Counted from the stretch's first letter, positions 9,612 to 21,757 are shown. The stretch is DNA of 64,000 nucleotides from Melampsora larici-populina 98AG31 (GCF_000204055.1 NW_006768775.1:1435194-1499193); one strand, 5' to 3'. Program-made: numbers and translations. Notes: a model not told the origin generated them from the letters alone.

Positions 9612-11403
9612 ATCACCTCTGAATTACCTACTTTATTAATACCCAGATAAGCAAACATACCAGGCTTAAAAAGGTCGAATCGCTTGAGGCCCAGATTTGA
9701 TTGAAAATCGTCTGATACTCTTGAGGGCCACGACGCCTGGATTCGAAGTATTGCCTGCGCTGGATCATGTCGACCGCAAGTGACCACATGGCTGGATTAT
9801 CGAAAGCAGCCAGCAGGTCTTCTTCGCTTCTTGATGATTTGATTAAACACTTGTGTCGTTTCTGAAAGATCATCCAGAGAGTCACACACACATGAGGTTC
9901 AAGATTGAAGACCACTTGAATCAATGGGAGCTGTAGTAGCTGGCAGAAGGTAGAGAGACCGGAATTCGAGCGGATCAAGACCTTTCGCCTTGCACTGAGG
10001 ACTAGACTGTGAGGGGTCAAAGTGGAAGAGTGGACTTGACTGGCGAGTTGCCTGAATGCTTGAATGACTTTTTTTGAGACAAGTGGCGTGGCATGATGGG
10101 TGAAATTGACTTTTGTGTATGGGGTTGTGAAAAAAAAGCAAGATCCGTGCAAGAATTCTTGCACGGATGTTGCACGGATGTTGCATGTCGGACTTGCACA
10201 GGAGTTGCACATGTTTGAGAACCATAAATATATGTAGCATGTGATCCAGTTTCTTTCTTGTGCAATGATACTGAAAAGGAAAATCTCAAGGTTTAAATTC
10301 AATATGAGAGTTGAAAATTCAACATTGATGTCTAAACAAAGATCAGAAAAAGCCCCAAAAGCAGAAATCCAACCCAAGAGACCATCTGCATTTGAAGTAG
10401 TGAATTGAAATTGAAAGCTTGTGGAATGATCCATAGAAAAAGAGGGTCTGTGTGTCCAAATTTACTAATTTTATGCCTTGCTCTCCTGATCTGGTCAAAA
10501 GACAAAGCTTTTAATGTTTTCAATTATAAAGTCAAATCAATTAAACTTGTACTTGATTCCTGGATGTTTGTTGGTCTTTTGAAAAAGTTGTTGAGTGAGA
10601 TGTGGTTTGGAATTTCTGATGTACGATTTATTCCTTCATTTTTAGCTAGCATGAGAGCTTAAATCAAAATGCTGTTTGTTTGATAGAAAGGATAGTTATT
10701 ACAACTTATCATTGTGATCTGGATCGTTTCTAGGACGTTCTGGTGAGGTTTGATCATGTTGCGGTCAAGGGTTTCCAGGGGTAGAGAGGCTGTGTTTCAG
10801 CAACAGCGTGGCGGCTATCCTCACCAACGCCATGCCTCCACTTCTATATAAATAGGGGTTGGGCGACGATTCGACCTACTTTGGCCGACATAGGATTCCG
10901 CCACACGAAGACCATTGAAGTCGCCCAAAGTGGTTCAAGCTAGAGCTCCTGAGATATCACAGGTTTATCCCGTGTCCAGCTGCCTTGACCAACACAATTT
11001 TTTCATAGGCAGCCAAGTTTTGGGGCAGTGCCATCTGTGACAGGCGTCTCAGGCTAACCTCATTGGTCTACCAGAGGCTTTTGGCTGGGAAGTTGGAGAA
11101 ACATCTGAACAGATAACCCAACAGACGGTTGGGTTACGTGCTGCGCCACCCTATTTTTTTTGCTGCCATAAAGTCGTCCAAAAAAATAGGGATTTTTGAT
11201 ATTGTTTGAATTGGTTTGAACAGTGGCTGATTGTCTTGCAAGGGAATTCAAACTACAGTTGAATTGAATTATTGCAGCGCTTAGCCCAACCCCTAATGTA
11301 GATAGATGTCGTGTTTATGTGTGTTTTTGTTCCTCAATTAGAATAGTTAGTCTTTGTGCTCCAACAGATCAGAGCTACTCGAAAATCGAGTATCTGTACA
11401 GGA
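9612..11403. other. Intergenic stretch with a TATA-like promoter fragment
   Basis: A minus-strand open frame at 9628-10434 has no recognised domain and overlaps TTGCACGGATG repeats near 10150-10190, so it is not called a gene. A strong TATA sequence, CTATATAAATAGGGG, lies near 10844-10858. It is followed by a more GC-rich stretch to about 11050, an arrangement like the U3/R part of an LTR, but no LTR ends could be fixed. Confidence 0.35.
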
Positions 11404-13617
11404 CTATGGTGTACGTGTAGACTCATACTGACATATAAACATGACATGGGTAAAACATGTAATTTTTCCATGTCATGTTTGGTTGAAATTCATCCCCGAG
11501 CCAAATACCGTACGACACGACTCATACTGACACACATCGACATGGATTTTTGATTTAAAAAAACCGTGTCGTAACATGAGTCATGGCGGACGGTCTGATG
11601 GCCGAGAAGTGCCATACTGACAAAAACATGACACCATCTTGCATCTAATAGCTTTACCCGATTCACCACCGGTACATAGTCAACCGTTCCCACCTACCAA
11701 CTCAAACATTCCCTCCTTCACTTTTGTTTCTTTGAGTAAGTATTTCAACTCCTTCTATCTTTGAAGTACTCACAATATTCAACTTGGAACTCATCAAGTT
11801 TCCATCAAAAGTCACTTTCTTTTCTGTTCAATTATTGGACTGTTCTCTTTCTCAGGTTTAGATTCCTCTTCTCAGTCCACCCCCTTTCAATCCATTTGTT
11901 ATTTCTTAGCTAACAATGGTTTAACATTTTTTTGTGATTAGGCACAAAAACAATGTCCATCTGATTCAATCGAAGTCAATCGCTTTCATCCGATTCAATC
12001 AAAATCAATTGTTTTCATCCGATTCAATCGAAATCGATTGTTTTCATCCGATTCAATTGAAATCAATTGCTTTCATCCGATCCAATCGATATCGATCATT
12101 TCCAGACTCCATCTGATCCAATCAAAATCGATTGTCTCCATCTGATTCACCTAAACTCAATCATCTCAACTGTTCATCATTCAACCAAACCAAATTACAC
12201 TGAATCTTTAGTTTCTAATCAAAACAATCAAAACAAGCCATCTCATTTATTAAATTCAAAACAATTCATTTCAATTTCTTCAAAGTAATGCAACTTTTTT
12301 ATCTTTAGATTCATCCATTTAAATCACAATGATGATGTGAGATAAAACTTAATTCTTTCTTCCATGATGGTCAGATACCAGTACACGCAGAAGTCTCACA
12401 GGCCAATTTGATAGAAGATGGAATCAGATCTTGCATGTTCATTCTTCACTATGTGAATGCGGAACTACTTGATCTCCATTCCTCTATCAAATTGGTTTTG
12501 GATCATGATGATTCACGGTCACTGCTGAGGTTCAACTGTACCTATCCTCCCCAAGACTGGGTTGGCTTCACGCACCAGATTCTTGTGGGTAGGGTTCGAC
12601 GCAGACCTTACGCAAGCCTAATTATCATGATCCAAGTGTGGGATGGACACTGAAAGTGGGTGGCTATCTGACTATAAGGAATCTTTAACTGATGAGATTT
12701 TTCTGTGGATCAGTGATAAGGAGAAGTATAGAACATGAACAAGAAGTCTGCGTCATTTTTAGATGTTTATTATTGTTTCTCTCCTCAAATTGTTTCTTGA
12801 TTTATTTCCCTAGTTCTAACTTGTAATTCACTTTGCACTTGTTCTAATTTATAATTGCCTTTGCAAAAGAAGATGGGGCCCTAGATAAGGGCCCTTTTGG
12901 AACTCTTGCCAAAAAGTGTTACACAAAAACACTTTTTTGATCCACTGGTTTTTTAAGGGGCAGATCCAAAAAGCTAGAGTTGGTTGAAAGCTTTACCAAA
13001 CAGTCAATCAAAAAGCTTGACATAAACCATAATGATCTGTTGTTGACTATTTTGCCATTTGGTAAAGTGTATATTGACATCATATAACAATTGAGAATGA
13101 TTGGATTGGACATTCAATCTTAATGTTGTAGTCATCACTCAATCTCAACACCACCCATAGCCATTATAAAGTAGGCAAATCATCTGTCACATCAGAGGAA
13201 AGTATAATAAAAATCTGCAATGAAATTAAAAAATAGACCACTGAGAAATGGAAATGAGGAGTTGAAGGAGATAAAAGGACGTTGTCAAGAGGCTGTGGGG
13301 TGAAGTGGAAAAGTTGAATGAAATTGATGAAGTTCAATTATTGGATAGTCCAATCCGAACGCAATATTCTGGAGAAATTTACATTTGGTGTCATGTTGTG
13401 TCAGTATGACACTTCCCGGACGGTACGATGTACAAGATGACTCATGTTACGACACGGGATTTGTAAATCAAAAATCCATGTCAATGTGTGTCAGTATGAG
13501 TCGTGTCGTACGGTATTTGGCTTGGGGATGAATTTCAACCAAACATGACATGGAAAAATTACATGTTTTACCGATGTCATGTTTATATGTCAGTATGAGT
13601 CTACACGTACACCATAG
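11404..13617. mobile_element. 2.2-kb TIR element with about 230-bp inverted arms and no transposase
   Basis: The left arm (about 11404-11634) is repeated in inverted orientation at about 13391-13617. Both begin CTATGGTGTACGTGTAGACT when read inward. The arms are similar enough that both encode the same unused peptide in opposite orientation. The 1.75-kb interior has no recognised coding sequence but holds a 29-bp minisatellite. No clear target duplication was found. The size and arms suit a large non-autonomous DNA transposon; the family is unknown. Confidence 0.75.
11950..12150. repeat. 29-bp minisatellite inside the TIR element
   Basis: A unit resembling TTTTCATCCGATTCAATCGA recurs with 29-bp spacing (CTTTCATCC or TTTTCATCC at 11983, 12012, 12041 and 12070), with degenerate copies on both sides. 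Each unit contains the palindromic word AATCGATT or AATCAATT. Confidence 0.75.
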
Positions 13618-14640
13618 ACGATACAGGTTTGTGTTTTGGGTTTTGAGGTTTGTCCTCCACCCTCGTCTCTCGTCCATCGTACTGGTTTTTGAACTCGAAC
13701 TTGAACGAAAAACGACATCGGTCCGATCACCCCAACTATTTCTCGATCAGATATTTCACATCATGCTGATACGATACTTTTGCGACATTAATCCCAGCTG
13801 ACTCCCACAAGAAGTGGACGCTTGCAGGGATCGATAGGCTTATCAGATGGACTCAAGATCTCGAGACCCGTTTCAATTACATAGGGTTTTCAAAACATCT
13901 GGATTTTTTCAAGCAGTCTTCAATTCTTTAGCTTTGTTTACACCAGAATCAAAGCATTGAGAACAAGAATCTAAAGCTTGTTCTAGAAGTACTAGACGCT
14001 AGCTGTGTTCATGGACTAGAGATTCGAGATCGTCACTTTCTCATCTATCATTTATGTAGCTGGGTATACAGCCACCACTGTACTTGAAGATATGCTGCAA
14101 TATCGATCAAAGATGGTGCAGACCAATGATTCAAGCACGATTCGCCTCTTGGAAGCCAGCCCTTTGAACAACGAGGCACTCAAATTGTATCAGCTGAATT
14201 GGCAAATACAAGTCGAGAAAACCTTGATATCGAACAAAAATCAAGCCCATCAAGGTTGTCTAGAATTCCTTGATCTGATGGAGAAAACCTGTGAGGCAGC
14301 GTTATCGTGTCATCAAGGCCCTATCAAACCGATATAAGACCACAACGTCGGTAATTGGCGGGAGACTATGAAGAGAGAATTTTCTCTCAAGAGTGGCTTT
14401 GACATCTGGACTTCAAAGTGACTTTGATGACAATCAGCTTCATTTCGAATTTCTGCTACAACCTTTTTGAAATTTGCTTGCCGTTTGGGATTTTTCCTTG
14501 CATTTGTTTTTTTGACTTCTTGGAGAGTCGGCATTACCAGGGCTTTTGAATACATGTTTTTATCTTGTTTCTTGGTGTGAGGATAGGGCATTAATTTGTG
14601 CGATAAAACTCGTTTTTGAAAACACTAATTGGAAATAATG
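13618..14640. other. Possible gene fragments, unresolved
   Basis: Short open stretches occur (for example plus-strand 14092-14337), with coding-like composition near 13930-14335. No domain was recognised and no continuous spliced frame could be built. Confidence 0.2.
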
Positions 14641-16420
14641 GCGAATCTCCTTTGTTGCTTTCGTGTTGGTAGTCTGATTTTGACTCTGGAACATCAGACA
14701 TCATTCAGATCTTGACTCAGCGTGAGATGCATAAGCGTGCCTTTGCTTTACAGACCCCGTGACATGTCCAAAGTCTTACTGAACTGAACAGGTACGGCAA
14801 GTTTGATCAGATTTGATGATCTGAAAGTGATAGGAAACACAACAAGACAGTGATATAAGTATAAACTTCACGCGCGCTGAGAACTGAACCAAGAACGCTG
14901 AAATTCAAAATGACTTGGACCTTGAACCAGCATAAACCTGAGCCTGAACGGCTTGTAAAAATACTTGACCAAGAGCTCAGTCGGATCAGACCCCAAAGCA
15001 CCATAGTTCATCGAGGACATCAAGGTTAAGATTCAAAGGTGATGATCAAGAAGCACGAGGTTTTGGCGCAAACAGGTCTAACAAAAGATTTTTATCGAGA
15101 CCTGCAGATACAGCCCCCTTCTTAATATTACGTAATTTTTGGATCATACTTTGTGAAGGTATCCTTCACCAGCCCAAGTCAGGCTGCCAATTAAATTTTG
15201 CTGAACAATTCACTCTTGTAAACATTCTATGCCCCCGCATCAAGACTTTACAATCATGATTCTTATGGGTGGAGTAGTGCTCTGGACTCAGCGTATCTCC
15301 GGACACGTCATTGATGGAGGCTTTTACGGACTATGGAAGCGCTGTGCAAACATTTGTCTTCGTATATGCTAATCAGATGATGTTTTATGATAACATCTTC
15401 TATCAGCCTTAAAAAAGTTGAATAAGTGTGGTGTTCAAAGAAAGACTCGCTATCCATCAGCTTCTTTTGGCTTTTTCAAATTGGCTTTTCTGTTGTTGTT
15501 CTCCCACTCTATCACATTTAATAATCAAGGCTTAGTGAGTAGTAGTCGTTACCAAAGAATATCTTGTATCAGTTGTATCTGCAAGATGAATCATCATCGA
15601 TTTTCTATGGTTGTGGTTTTAACTGATAATCTGGATGTATATTTGTTGCTTTCATGGCAATGATATAGGTTCCAGAGCATTAGAGATTAGGCGGATCTTG
15701 ACTAAAATGAGAATACGTGCATCTGCTTTGCATGTATGCATACCATGTCTGAAATCTCAGTGAATTGAACCAGTGATCCGAGACTTTGATGATTCAAGAG
15801 AGCTACGAGGTTGCTAATCTGAAGGGGATAATACAGAGTTGATTGGATATTTTATGTCACGTGCGCAAAGCAAACTGAATCAAGGTATTCATTGATAACG
15901 CAATCTTGAGACCGCAGAAAGCTGGACCTCAAGGGAGTGCTGAACTCATTGATTGATGGCTGAGTCAAATCAGACGCCGGAGGTTTGTGTTCCATGGAGC
16001 GCATCCACCTCACGTCCCGAAGAGATAATTGAAGAGCATGGATTTTTGACGTGGATAGTTTCTTTGTCAAATATCAACAATGGGGACGTACCATGACAAC
16101 CTGTCTAGCTATTCTTGTTTCAAATAATGTCCTGTGAAGGTGACATTTATTGGCCACAGAAAGGCTGGTGATTGGTTTTCGAGAAAAATATGTACTTTCG
16201 TAAACATTTGATACCCCTCAGGAAAGATGTCACAATCATTGTGGGGAGGTTTTATAGAAATGAAGAAGGGCTTTGAACGCAGATCCGAATGCATTGCAAG
16301 GATAGGTTTTTGTCCAGTATGGGTGCGATGTGCCAAGCCGCTTCGGTGATCCCAAACGCGACCACAAATCATGCCAGCTCATTTAGGTGTTCATCATTGA
16401 AAGCACCAATCAACATCATG
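14640..16420. repeat. Diverged tandem duplication, period about 983 bp
   Basis: Matching words keep a constant spacing of about 983 bp: GGATCTTGACT/CAGATCTTGACT (about 14708 and 15691), TGAACTGAACAGG/TGAATTGAACCAG, and TGTAAACATT/CGTAAACATT (about 15218 and 16200). The two copies are substantially diverged. No open frame spans either unit. It may be two decayed copies of one gene or transposon. Confidence 0.45.
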
Positions 16421-16857
16421 TCTGATGTGGCGCTAGGGCATCAAATGGGCATGTCTTTGATGCGTGTTCAGAAAGAAAACAAGATGCCGAACCCATAGGG
16501 AAGCATTCATATCTCTATCAGCATTTCTAGGGAATTTAAATTGACAAAGAACTGACGGTAACGCCTCCCGGGTCGCATTAAACATTAACTGAGTAAAATA
16601 GAAACGCGTCTATGATCAATAATGCTTGTACATTTTGTACATTTAGCAAATGTGTACTTCGCGCATTTCTGACTGTATTTTCAAGCTGATCCGCCTGAAG
16701 GATCAGCAATTCCTGTGACCACAACTTCTTGATATCGTCCAGTCACCATTTGCGTTCCCTATATCCCTCTACAACTCCTTTCCCTCAATTATTCCGATCC
16801 AATCACCTTTTCTCTCTATCACATAGTCTTATCTACTCAACACCATCTCCGTACATC

Positions 16858-17843
16858 ATGAGTATTGATTCTTGTGTTAGTTTTGACGTCTATAATACCC
16901 CTCCATCAGTATCATATACCGCTTATCAAGATCTTCAAGACACGTCTTCAAACGCTGGAACTCTAGTCACTGAAAACTATGTCATTTTAAACTTACTTGG
17001 TTCTGGGGGGTTTGCTTTGGTTTACAAGGCTGAATCCAAGCAAGATCAAGATCTTTATGCTATCAAAGTCATGTTACGTGTTCACAAAACATACGGTCTT
17101 CAAGATGAAATAATTATGAATGAGATTAATTTACTTCAAGATCTCCATCATCCTTCAATCATTAGATTTTATGAACATTATCGTACAGATTTACATTATC
17201 ATCTTATTCTTGAATTAGCAGCTGGTGGAGATCTTAGACAAAAAATTCCTATTTCAGAAAAAGATGCCAAGATTTATATTATGGATTTAGCTAGAGCCAT
17301 TGGATACCTTCATCAAAACAACATTATTCATCGCGATCTCAAACCTGACAATGTACTTCTCACTTCTGATAACCGAATCAAACTGGCGGACTTTGGACTT
17401 GCTACAAGAACTCAGTCTGGATTAGCTACTGGTCACTGTGGAACACCTTATGCACAAGCACCGGAAATCATCAATGGAGGATTTTATACAACAGCGATTG
17501 ATTGGTGGGGTCTTGGAATTATTTTATACGAGATGGTGATGAACAAACAACCTTTTATGTCAGGTATGTTATTGATTCCTCAAACTCTTCTTCATCATTC
17601 AAGTCTTGCAGTAGCTAATAAATCCTTTGTATTCTGACAGACACTGTAGACGGACTAGATGATCAAATTAGAAATGCGGACGTCGAGTTTTCATCATCTG
17701 TTTCTCCTCAGTTCTGTTCACTTGTTTGTTTATTATTGAAGAAGGATCCTAGTGAGAGATTGGATTGTATAGAAAAGGTTTTGGAGCAGGAGTTTTTTAG
17801 TGATGTGGTAATTGAGATTGAAAATCACAACGCGTCTATTTGA
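16858..17843 (+). CDS. Serine/threonine protein kinase, 302 aa, two exons
   Basis: Exons are 16858-17563 and 17641-17843, with a 77-nt GT-AG intron whose removal restores the frame. The whole product is little more than a kinase domain: Gly-rich loop LGSGGFALVYKA (about 48-57), catalytic Lys70 in YAIK, alpha-C Glu89, catalytic loop HRDLKPDN (Asp160), DFG (Asp178), activation-loop GTPYAQAPEI (about 196-204) and IDWWGLGIILYE (about 214-225). The APE and RDLKPDN forms are typical of AGC/CAMK-like kinases, yet no AGC hydrophobic-motif tail or other domain is present. The start at 16858 is preferred over an upstream in-frame ATG at 16729 because the extra residues look like leader sequence. Substrate and pathway cannot be told. 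A set of tandem repeats begins about 120 bp downstream. Confidence 0.88.
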
Positions 17844-17964
17844 TCATGCGCTTATAAGATTCTTTGCTTACTTCATTCTGATTATGTGATTGCCTGACGT
17901 CATTGTATTTTTGAGTTCATATAAAGAGTTACTTTTCATTCTTCATTGTAATTCTTTTTCTCTC

Positions 17965-18297
17965 ATCGAACTCATAAATACTTTTATTCGACAATCTTCT
18001 TCTTCACTCAGATTGTCTAACTTCTCTCGATCAGTGTGTACAGCTTGTTTACAAAGCTGACACCTTGAACCTTCTCAGGTGTAAGTTGCTATATTGTATT
18101 TGTTGATTATGGAAATCGAACTCATAAATACTTTTATTCGACAATCTTCTTCTTCACTCAGATTGTCTAACTTCTCTCGATCAGTGTGTACAGCTTGTTT
18201 ACAAAGCTGACACCTTGAACCTTCTCAGGTATTGTCTAACTTCTCTCGATCAGTGTGTACAGCTTGTTTACAAAGCTGACACCTTGAACCTTCTCAG
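17965..18297. repeat. Three direct copies of a splice-flanked 67-116-bp module
   Basis: Copies A (17965-18080) and B (18115-18230) are nearly identical and start 150 bp apart. Copy C (18231-18297) repeats only the last 67 bp. Each has an acceptor-like CTCAG before ATTGTCTAACTT or a fused equivalent, and each ends CTTCTCAG, which in copies A and B is followed by GT. The copies hold no ORF. Confidence 0.85.
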
Positions 18298-18330
18298 TTC
18301 ATCATTCAATTGTGGTTTCTGGCTTATCAT

Positions 18331-19035
18331 ATGGGTTTTGATGGATATTATTTGGAATGGGCAGTCTAATTTTTTGCAATCGAAAGGTATGTTATTATTT
18401 TCTTGTTTTTTTCTTTTGACTTGAATTTCATATATCTTCATGTCAGGTCACTGACATTCCTTCTTCTTTTACGTCCCCTGTTATTAGGTTCTTATATATT
18501 TGGGATGTTTGGTTTATTGTATGGATTTAGTGATACAGTTTCTAGTTTATTGTATGGGTTTTGATTAATGTTATTTGGAATGGACATTCTAAATTTCATA
18601 CTCTGAAGGTATGTTATTATTTCGTTGTTTTTCTTTTGATCTTGAACTTTATATCATCTTCAAGTCAGTTCCCTGACGTTCCTTCTTCTTTTACGTGCCC
18701 TGTTATTAGGTTCTTATATTTTTGGGCTTGTTGGTCGGCGGTTTTTTAATGTTTGGGATACTTCCTTTCTTGTATGGATTCAGTGATGTGGTATCTATTT
18801 TATTGTATGGGTTTTGATTAATGTTATTTGTAATGGAGAGTCACTTTTTTTGTAATGAGAAGGTATGTCAATACTTGCTTGTTTTTCTTTTCCTCGTTAA
18901 ATTCATATCATCTTCATGTCAGATCACTGACGTTCCTTCTTATTTTGCATCTCCCATTTTTAGGTTCTTATATTTTTTGGCTCGTTGGTTGACATTTTTT
19001 CACTTTTGGGATACTTGGCTTCTTATATGGATAAA
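18331..19035. repeat. Three tandem modules of about 223-253 bp carrying intron-like signals
   Basis: Units start at ATGGGTTTTGAT at 18331, 18554 and 18807. In each unit a donor-like AGGTATGT follows 45-60 bases later, then a T-rich stretch, then an acceptor-like TCTTCA-GTCAG and the conserved CTGACRTTCCTTCTT, ending in ATTAGGTTCTTATAT or ATTTTTAGGTTCTTATAT. Stops occur early in all frames, so this is not an obvious protein gene. Confidence 0.75.
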
Positions 19036-19352
19036 AATATATATACCCTCATACGGATTATTTGAAACCATGTCTTGTTTATCACTCGGTATGGGTTAAT
19101 GCATCTCTATAGTAATGTCAAAAGAATTTCCTTGAGGAACTGCGCGCATAACCAAGTGTTCTACTTGCCTTTCTCTCAAAATAATAATCAGGATCACAAA
19201 GTGATCACTTAGGCGCATTACGCGTATAGGACGCGTCCTGTTCAGATGCGCATTTGGATATGTTTCTCTTCTCACTTCATGACACCTTATTGAGTCTGTT
19301 AGGTTCATCTATATAGAACAGCTCTCTTTCTTCATGTTGTTCTTTTCTCCCT

Positions 19353-19617
19353 ATCAAACTCAAAGCTTTCAATGTGTTACAATCTCCTTTACAGATTGTC
19401 CTTTCTTTTGTTCAACCAGTGTCTTCCCTCAGTAAGACCTTGTCTGATCTTAATCCGCTTCAGGTGTTGGTTATTGTTTTAGATGATTGGGTTCTCCTTT
19501 GATTAATCAAACTCGAAGCTTTTGTTGTGTTACAATCTCCTTTACAGATTGTCCTTTCTTTCGATCAACCAGTGCCTTCTCTCAGTAAGACCTTGTCTGA
19601 TCTTAATCCGCTTCAGG
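19353..19617. repeat. Two further copies of an exon-like module
   Basis: Copies at 19353-19464 and 19506-19617 (period 153 bp) share TGTGTTACAATCTCCTTTAC and CAGTAAGACCTTGTCTGATC and end GCTTCAGG. They resemble the modules at 17965-18297 in layout (CAGATTGTC ... CAGTGT ... CAGG), which suggests distant common origin. Confidence 0.75.
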
Positions 19618-19639
19618 GAGAGAAACGGACAATTCTACC

Positions 19640-20351
19640 TTAAGCTCTTTATAATCTCATCTTTTTGCTGTGTGCATCAGTTTTTGAATACTTTACGCCT
19701 ATGAGTGTCCTATCAACAAGACTTGATTTTGACATTGAGTGAAAGTTGTTTGTGGCTCTTGTCCGCAATGGTGTGTCTCAGATCAGAGCGTGTGATCAAA
19801 TTTCTTGTTGCCTATTGAAGACACTAATTGGATCCCAATGAATGCTTTCTAAATGTTGACTGAGTATGAGATGACGCACCTTTGTACCTGTGGGCTTTTT
19901 TACAATGTGTCACCGGCGCCAGCTATCTGCCTGAGTCTGATAAACCAACTGAATTTCAGTGTTTCATGAGCTACTCTACAATTTTGCGCAGTTACTACTT
20001 GGGAGCCAGATGCCAAGAAATCTCAAATTGGTTATGATGTGTTCACAAACTAACCAACTTTCCAAGTTCAGTAGCTACATCATGAATTAAGATGAACTTC
20101 TTTGAAAAATTTGGAAAGTCACTCTTGTCTGTCACTAACTGACCCATGATGAAGGTAACACAGAGATTCACATTGCAACATGAGAAGCCAGCTTCTACCT
20201 GTTCATGCTTGAGAATTTTTTATTAAAGCTAACAACCACAGAGAGAAGTATTTATGTACCGATGTAATTCTGAAAGGGTTGCTAAACCAACTCTAGGTTT
20301 ATCATTGATCTCTTTTAGATTTTAGCTTAATCAGCCTCAAGACTGTCATTG
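19640..20351. other. Spacer without a recognisable gene
   Basis: No long reading frame, no strong repeat and no RNA gene was recognised here. Confidence 0.4.
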
Positions 20352-20808
20352 TCACACCACAGGAATTAATTAGTTTGAACCCCGATTGAACCAAACTTTG
20401 GTGTCTGGGTTTGAAATTTCCTCGAATCATGAATTTCGTTCACAATTTGTTTTCAATACGTTTGCCAATTTCCCTCGAGCGGTACTCTGCTCTCCCCGTG
20501 TATGTACAGCTACATCATACAACAACAACACCTTTCAACAACAGTCACCACAGATTCACCAATGTGCAGAGCATCAAGACTGAGGATGCATGACAAAGGA
20601 AAGATGGCTCAATGGTTGGAAAAGGGGGGGTTGTTGTATGTTGTAGCTGTACATACATATGCGGGGTCAACAGAGTACCGCTTGAGGGTAATTGGCAAAC
20701 CTATGGCAAACGGATTTTAAACGATATTCACGATTCAAGGAAATTTCAAACCCGGACACCAAAATTTGGTTCAATCGGGTTTTGAACTAATTAATTCCTG
20801 TGGTGTGA
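20352..20808. mobile_element. 457-bp foldback element
   Basis: The ends are inverted copies: TCACACCACAGGAATTAATT at the left matches the complement of the right end. The pairing continues inward for most of the length, with imperfections, including GTGTATGTACAGCTAC near 20498 against GTAGCTGTACATAC near 20643. The whole element could form one long hairpin. No clear target duplication was seen. No coding function. Confidence 0.8.
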
Positions 20809-20969
20809 GTTATGAGGTGTAATTGATGTTTTATTACATTTTACATGTTGGTTTAAGTGTACATGTATATGTCATAAGTATGTTGGTACATTTTGTTACA
20901 TGTTAAATACAGTTTAAGCTCAGTATGTAACATGTAATTAATTTTATACATAATGTTATTAATATTACA

Positions 20970-21430
20970 AGTTAGTTTTGGGTACATATATGTGTACTCA
21001 GGGCTGACAATAGCTTTGTTGACCACCTGTTGCGGGGCTGTGTTGCTCCCAATGGAGTTACAACCACAACACAACAGGGTAAAACTTTACACCCCATCAA
21101 GAAAAACTCTGCTCAATGGTCTGATCAGGTGGGTTGTGTGGCTTTGCGGACTTTTTCCTGTTGCTTGGCGTTGCTCAATGTTGCTTGCTCATAATGCACT
21201 GGCCCAACTTTGGAGAAGAGTGCTTATAATAGGCACTGATTGTTTAGTTTAGCCATTAGTAATTCAAATTTATCTGTCAGAAAGAGAAAATACCTCAGAT
21301 CATTAGTCACAAGTCTTAAAACTCACCTTTAAAAAATTTCTCCAAACATTTAGGTTAGTATGAGTAAGGTCTGCATACCTTAGAACTGGGAGAACAGTGC
21401 TTATAATAGGCACTGCTTGTTTAGTTACAT
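20970..21430. repeat. Duplicated GTGCTTATAATAGGCACTG block in a spacer
   Basis: The block GTGCTTATAATAGGCACTG, followed by TTGTTTAGTT, occurs near 21220 and again near 21397, each after a GGAGAA word. The core is an imperfect palindrome. The remaining sequence has no recognised gene. Confidence 0.5.
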
Positions 21431-21493
21431 GGTAGTTGACTGACAAACTAATCTGAAAATATGTTTTCTTAATTTATAAATGAGGAAGAACCA

Positions 21494-21757
21494 ACCGTAC
21501 CTGCAGATCTGCCAATAGCATTAGCTTCTCCATCTCAATCAATATCTTCTGCCTCAGAAGATGACTTTCATTCTTCCTCAGATTTAAAATCAATTTGCAA
21601 TTAAACAATTATGAGAAACTTGTTAACCGTACCTACAGATCTGCCAATAGCATTAGCTTCTCCATCTCAATCAATATCTTCTGCCTCAGAAGATGACTTT
21701 CATTCTTCCTCAGATTTAAAATCAATTTGCAATTAAACAATTATGAGAAACTTGTTA
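21494..21757 (+). repeat. 132-bp tandem duplication of a coding-like 3' end
   Basis: Units 21494-21625 and 21626-21757 differ at a single noticed position (CTGCAG versus CTACAG). Each can encode TVPADLPIALASPSQSISSA, then an acidic/Ser tail, then TAA. The period is a multiple of three but each copy has its own stop, so it looks like a duplicated terminal exon of a dead or unseen gene, not a repeat within one protein. Confidence 0.8.

Noticed and set aside
9628..10434. 268-codon open frame on the minus strand
   Set aside because: No recognised domain, biased low-complexity content, overlaps short TTGCACGGATG repeats, and no sign of conserved motifs or splice context.
12875..12950. Possible MITE start at GGGCCCTAGATAAGGGCCC
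   Set aside because: No matching inverted end or target duplication was found downstream.
18331..19035. Reading the repeat units as C/D-box snoRNAs because each has TGAT-like and CTGA words
   Set aside because: The C-box-like words are poor (TGATGGA, TGATTAA), the spacing exceeds 100 nt and no terminal stem pairs; splice-like signals explain the conservation better.
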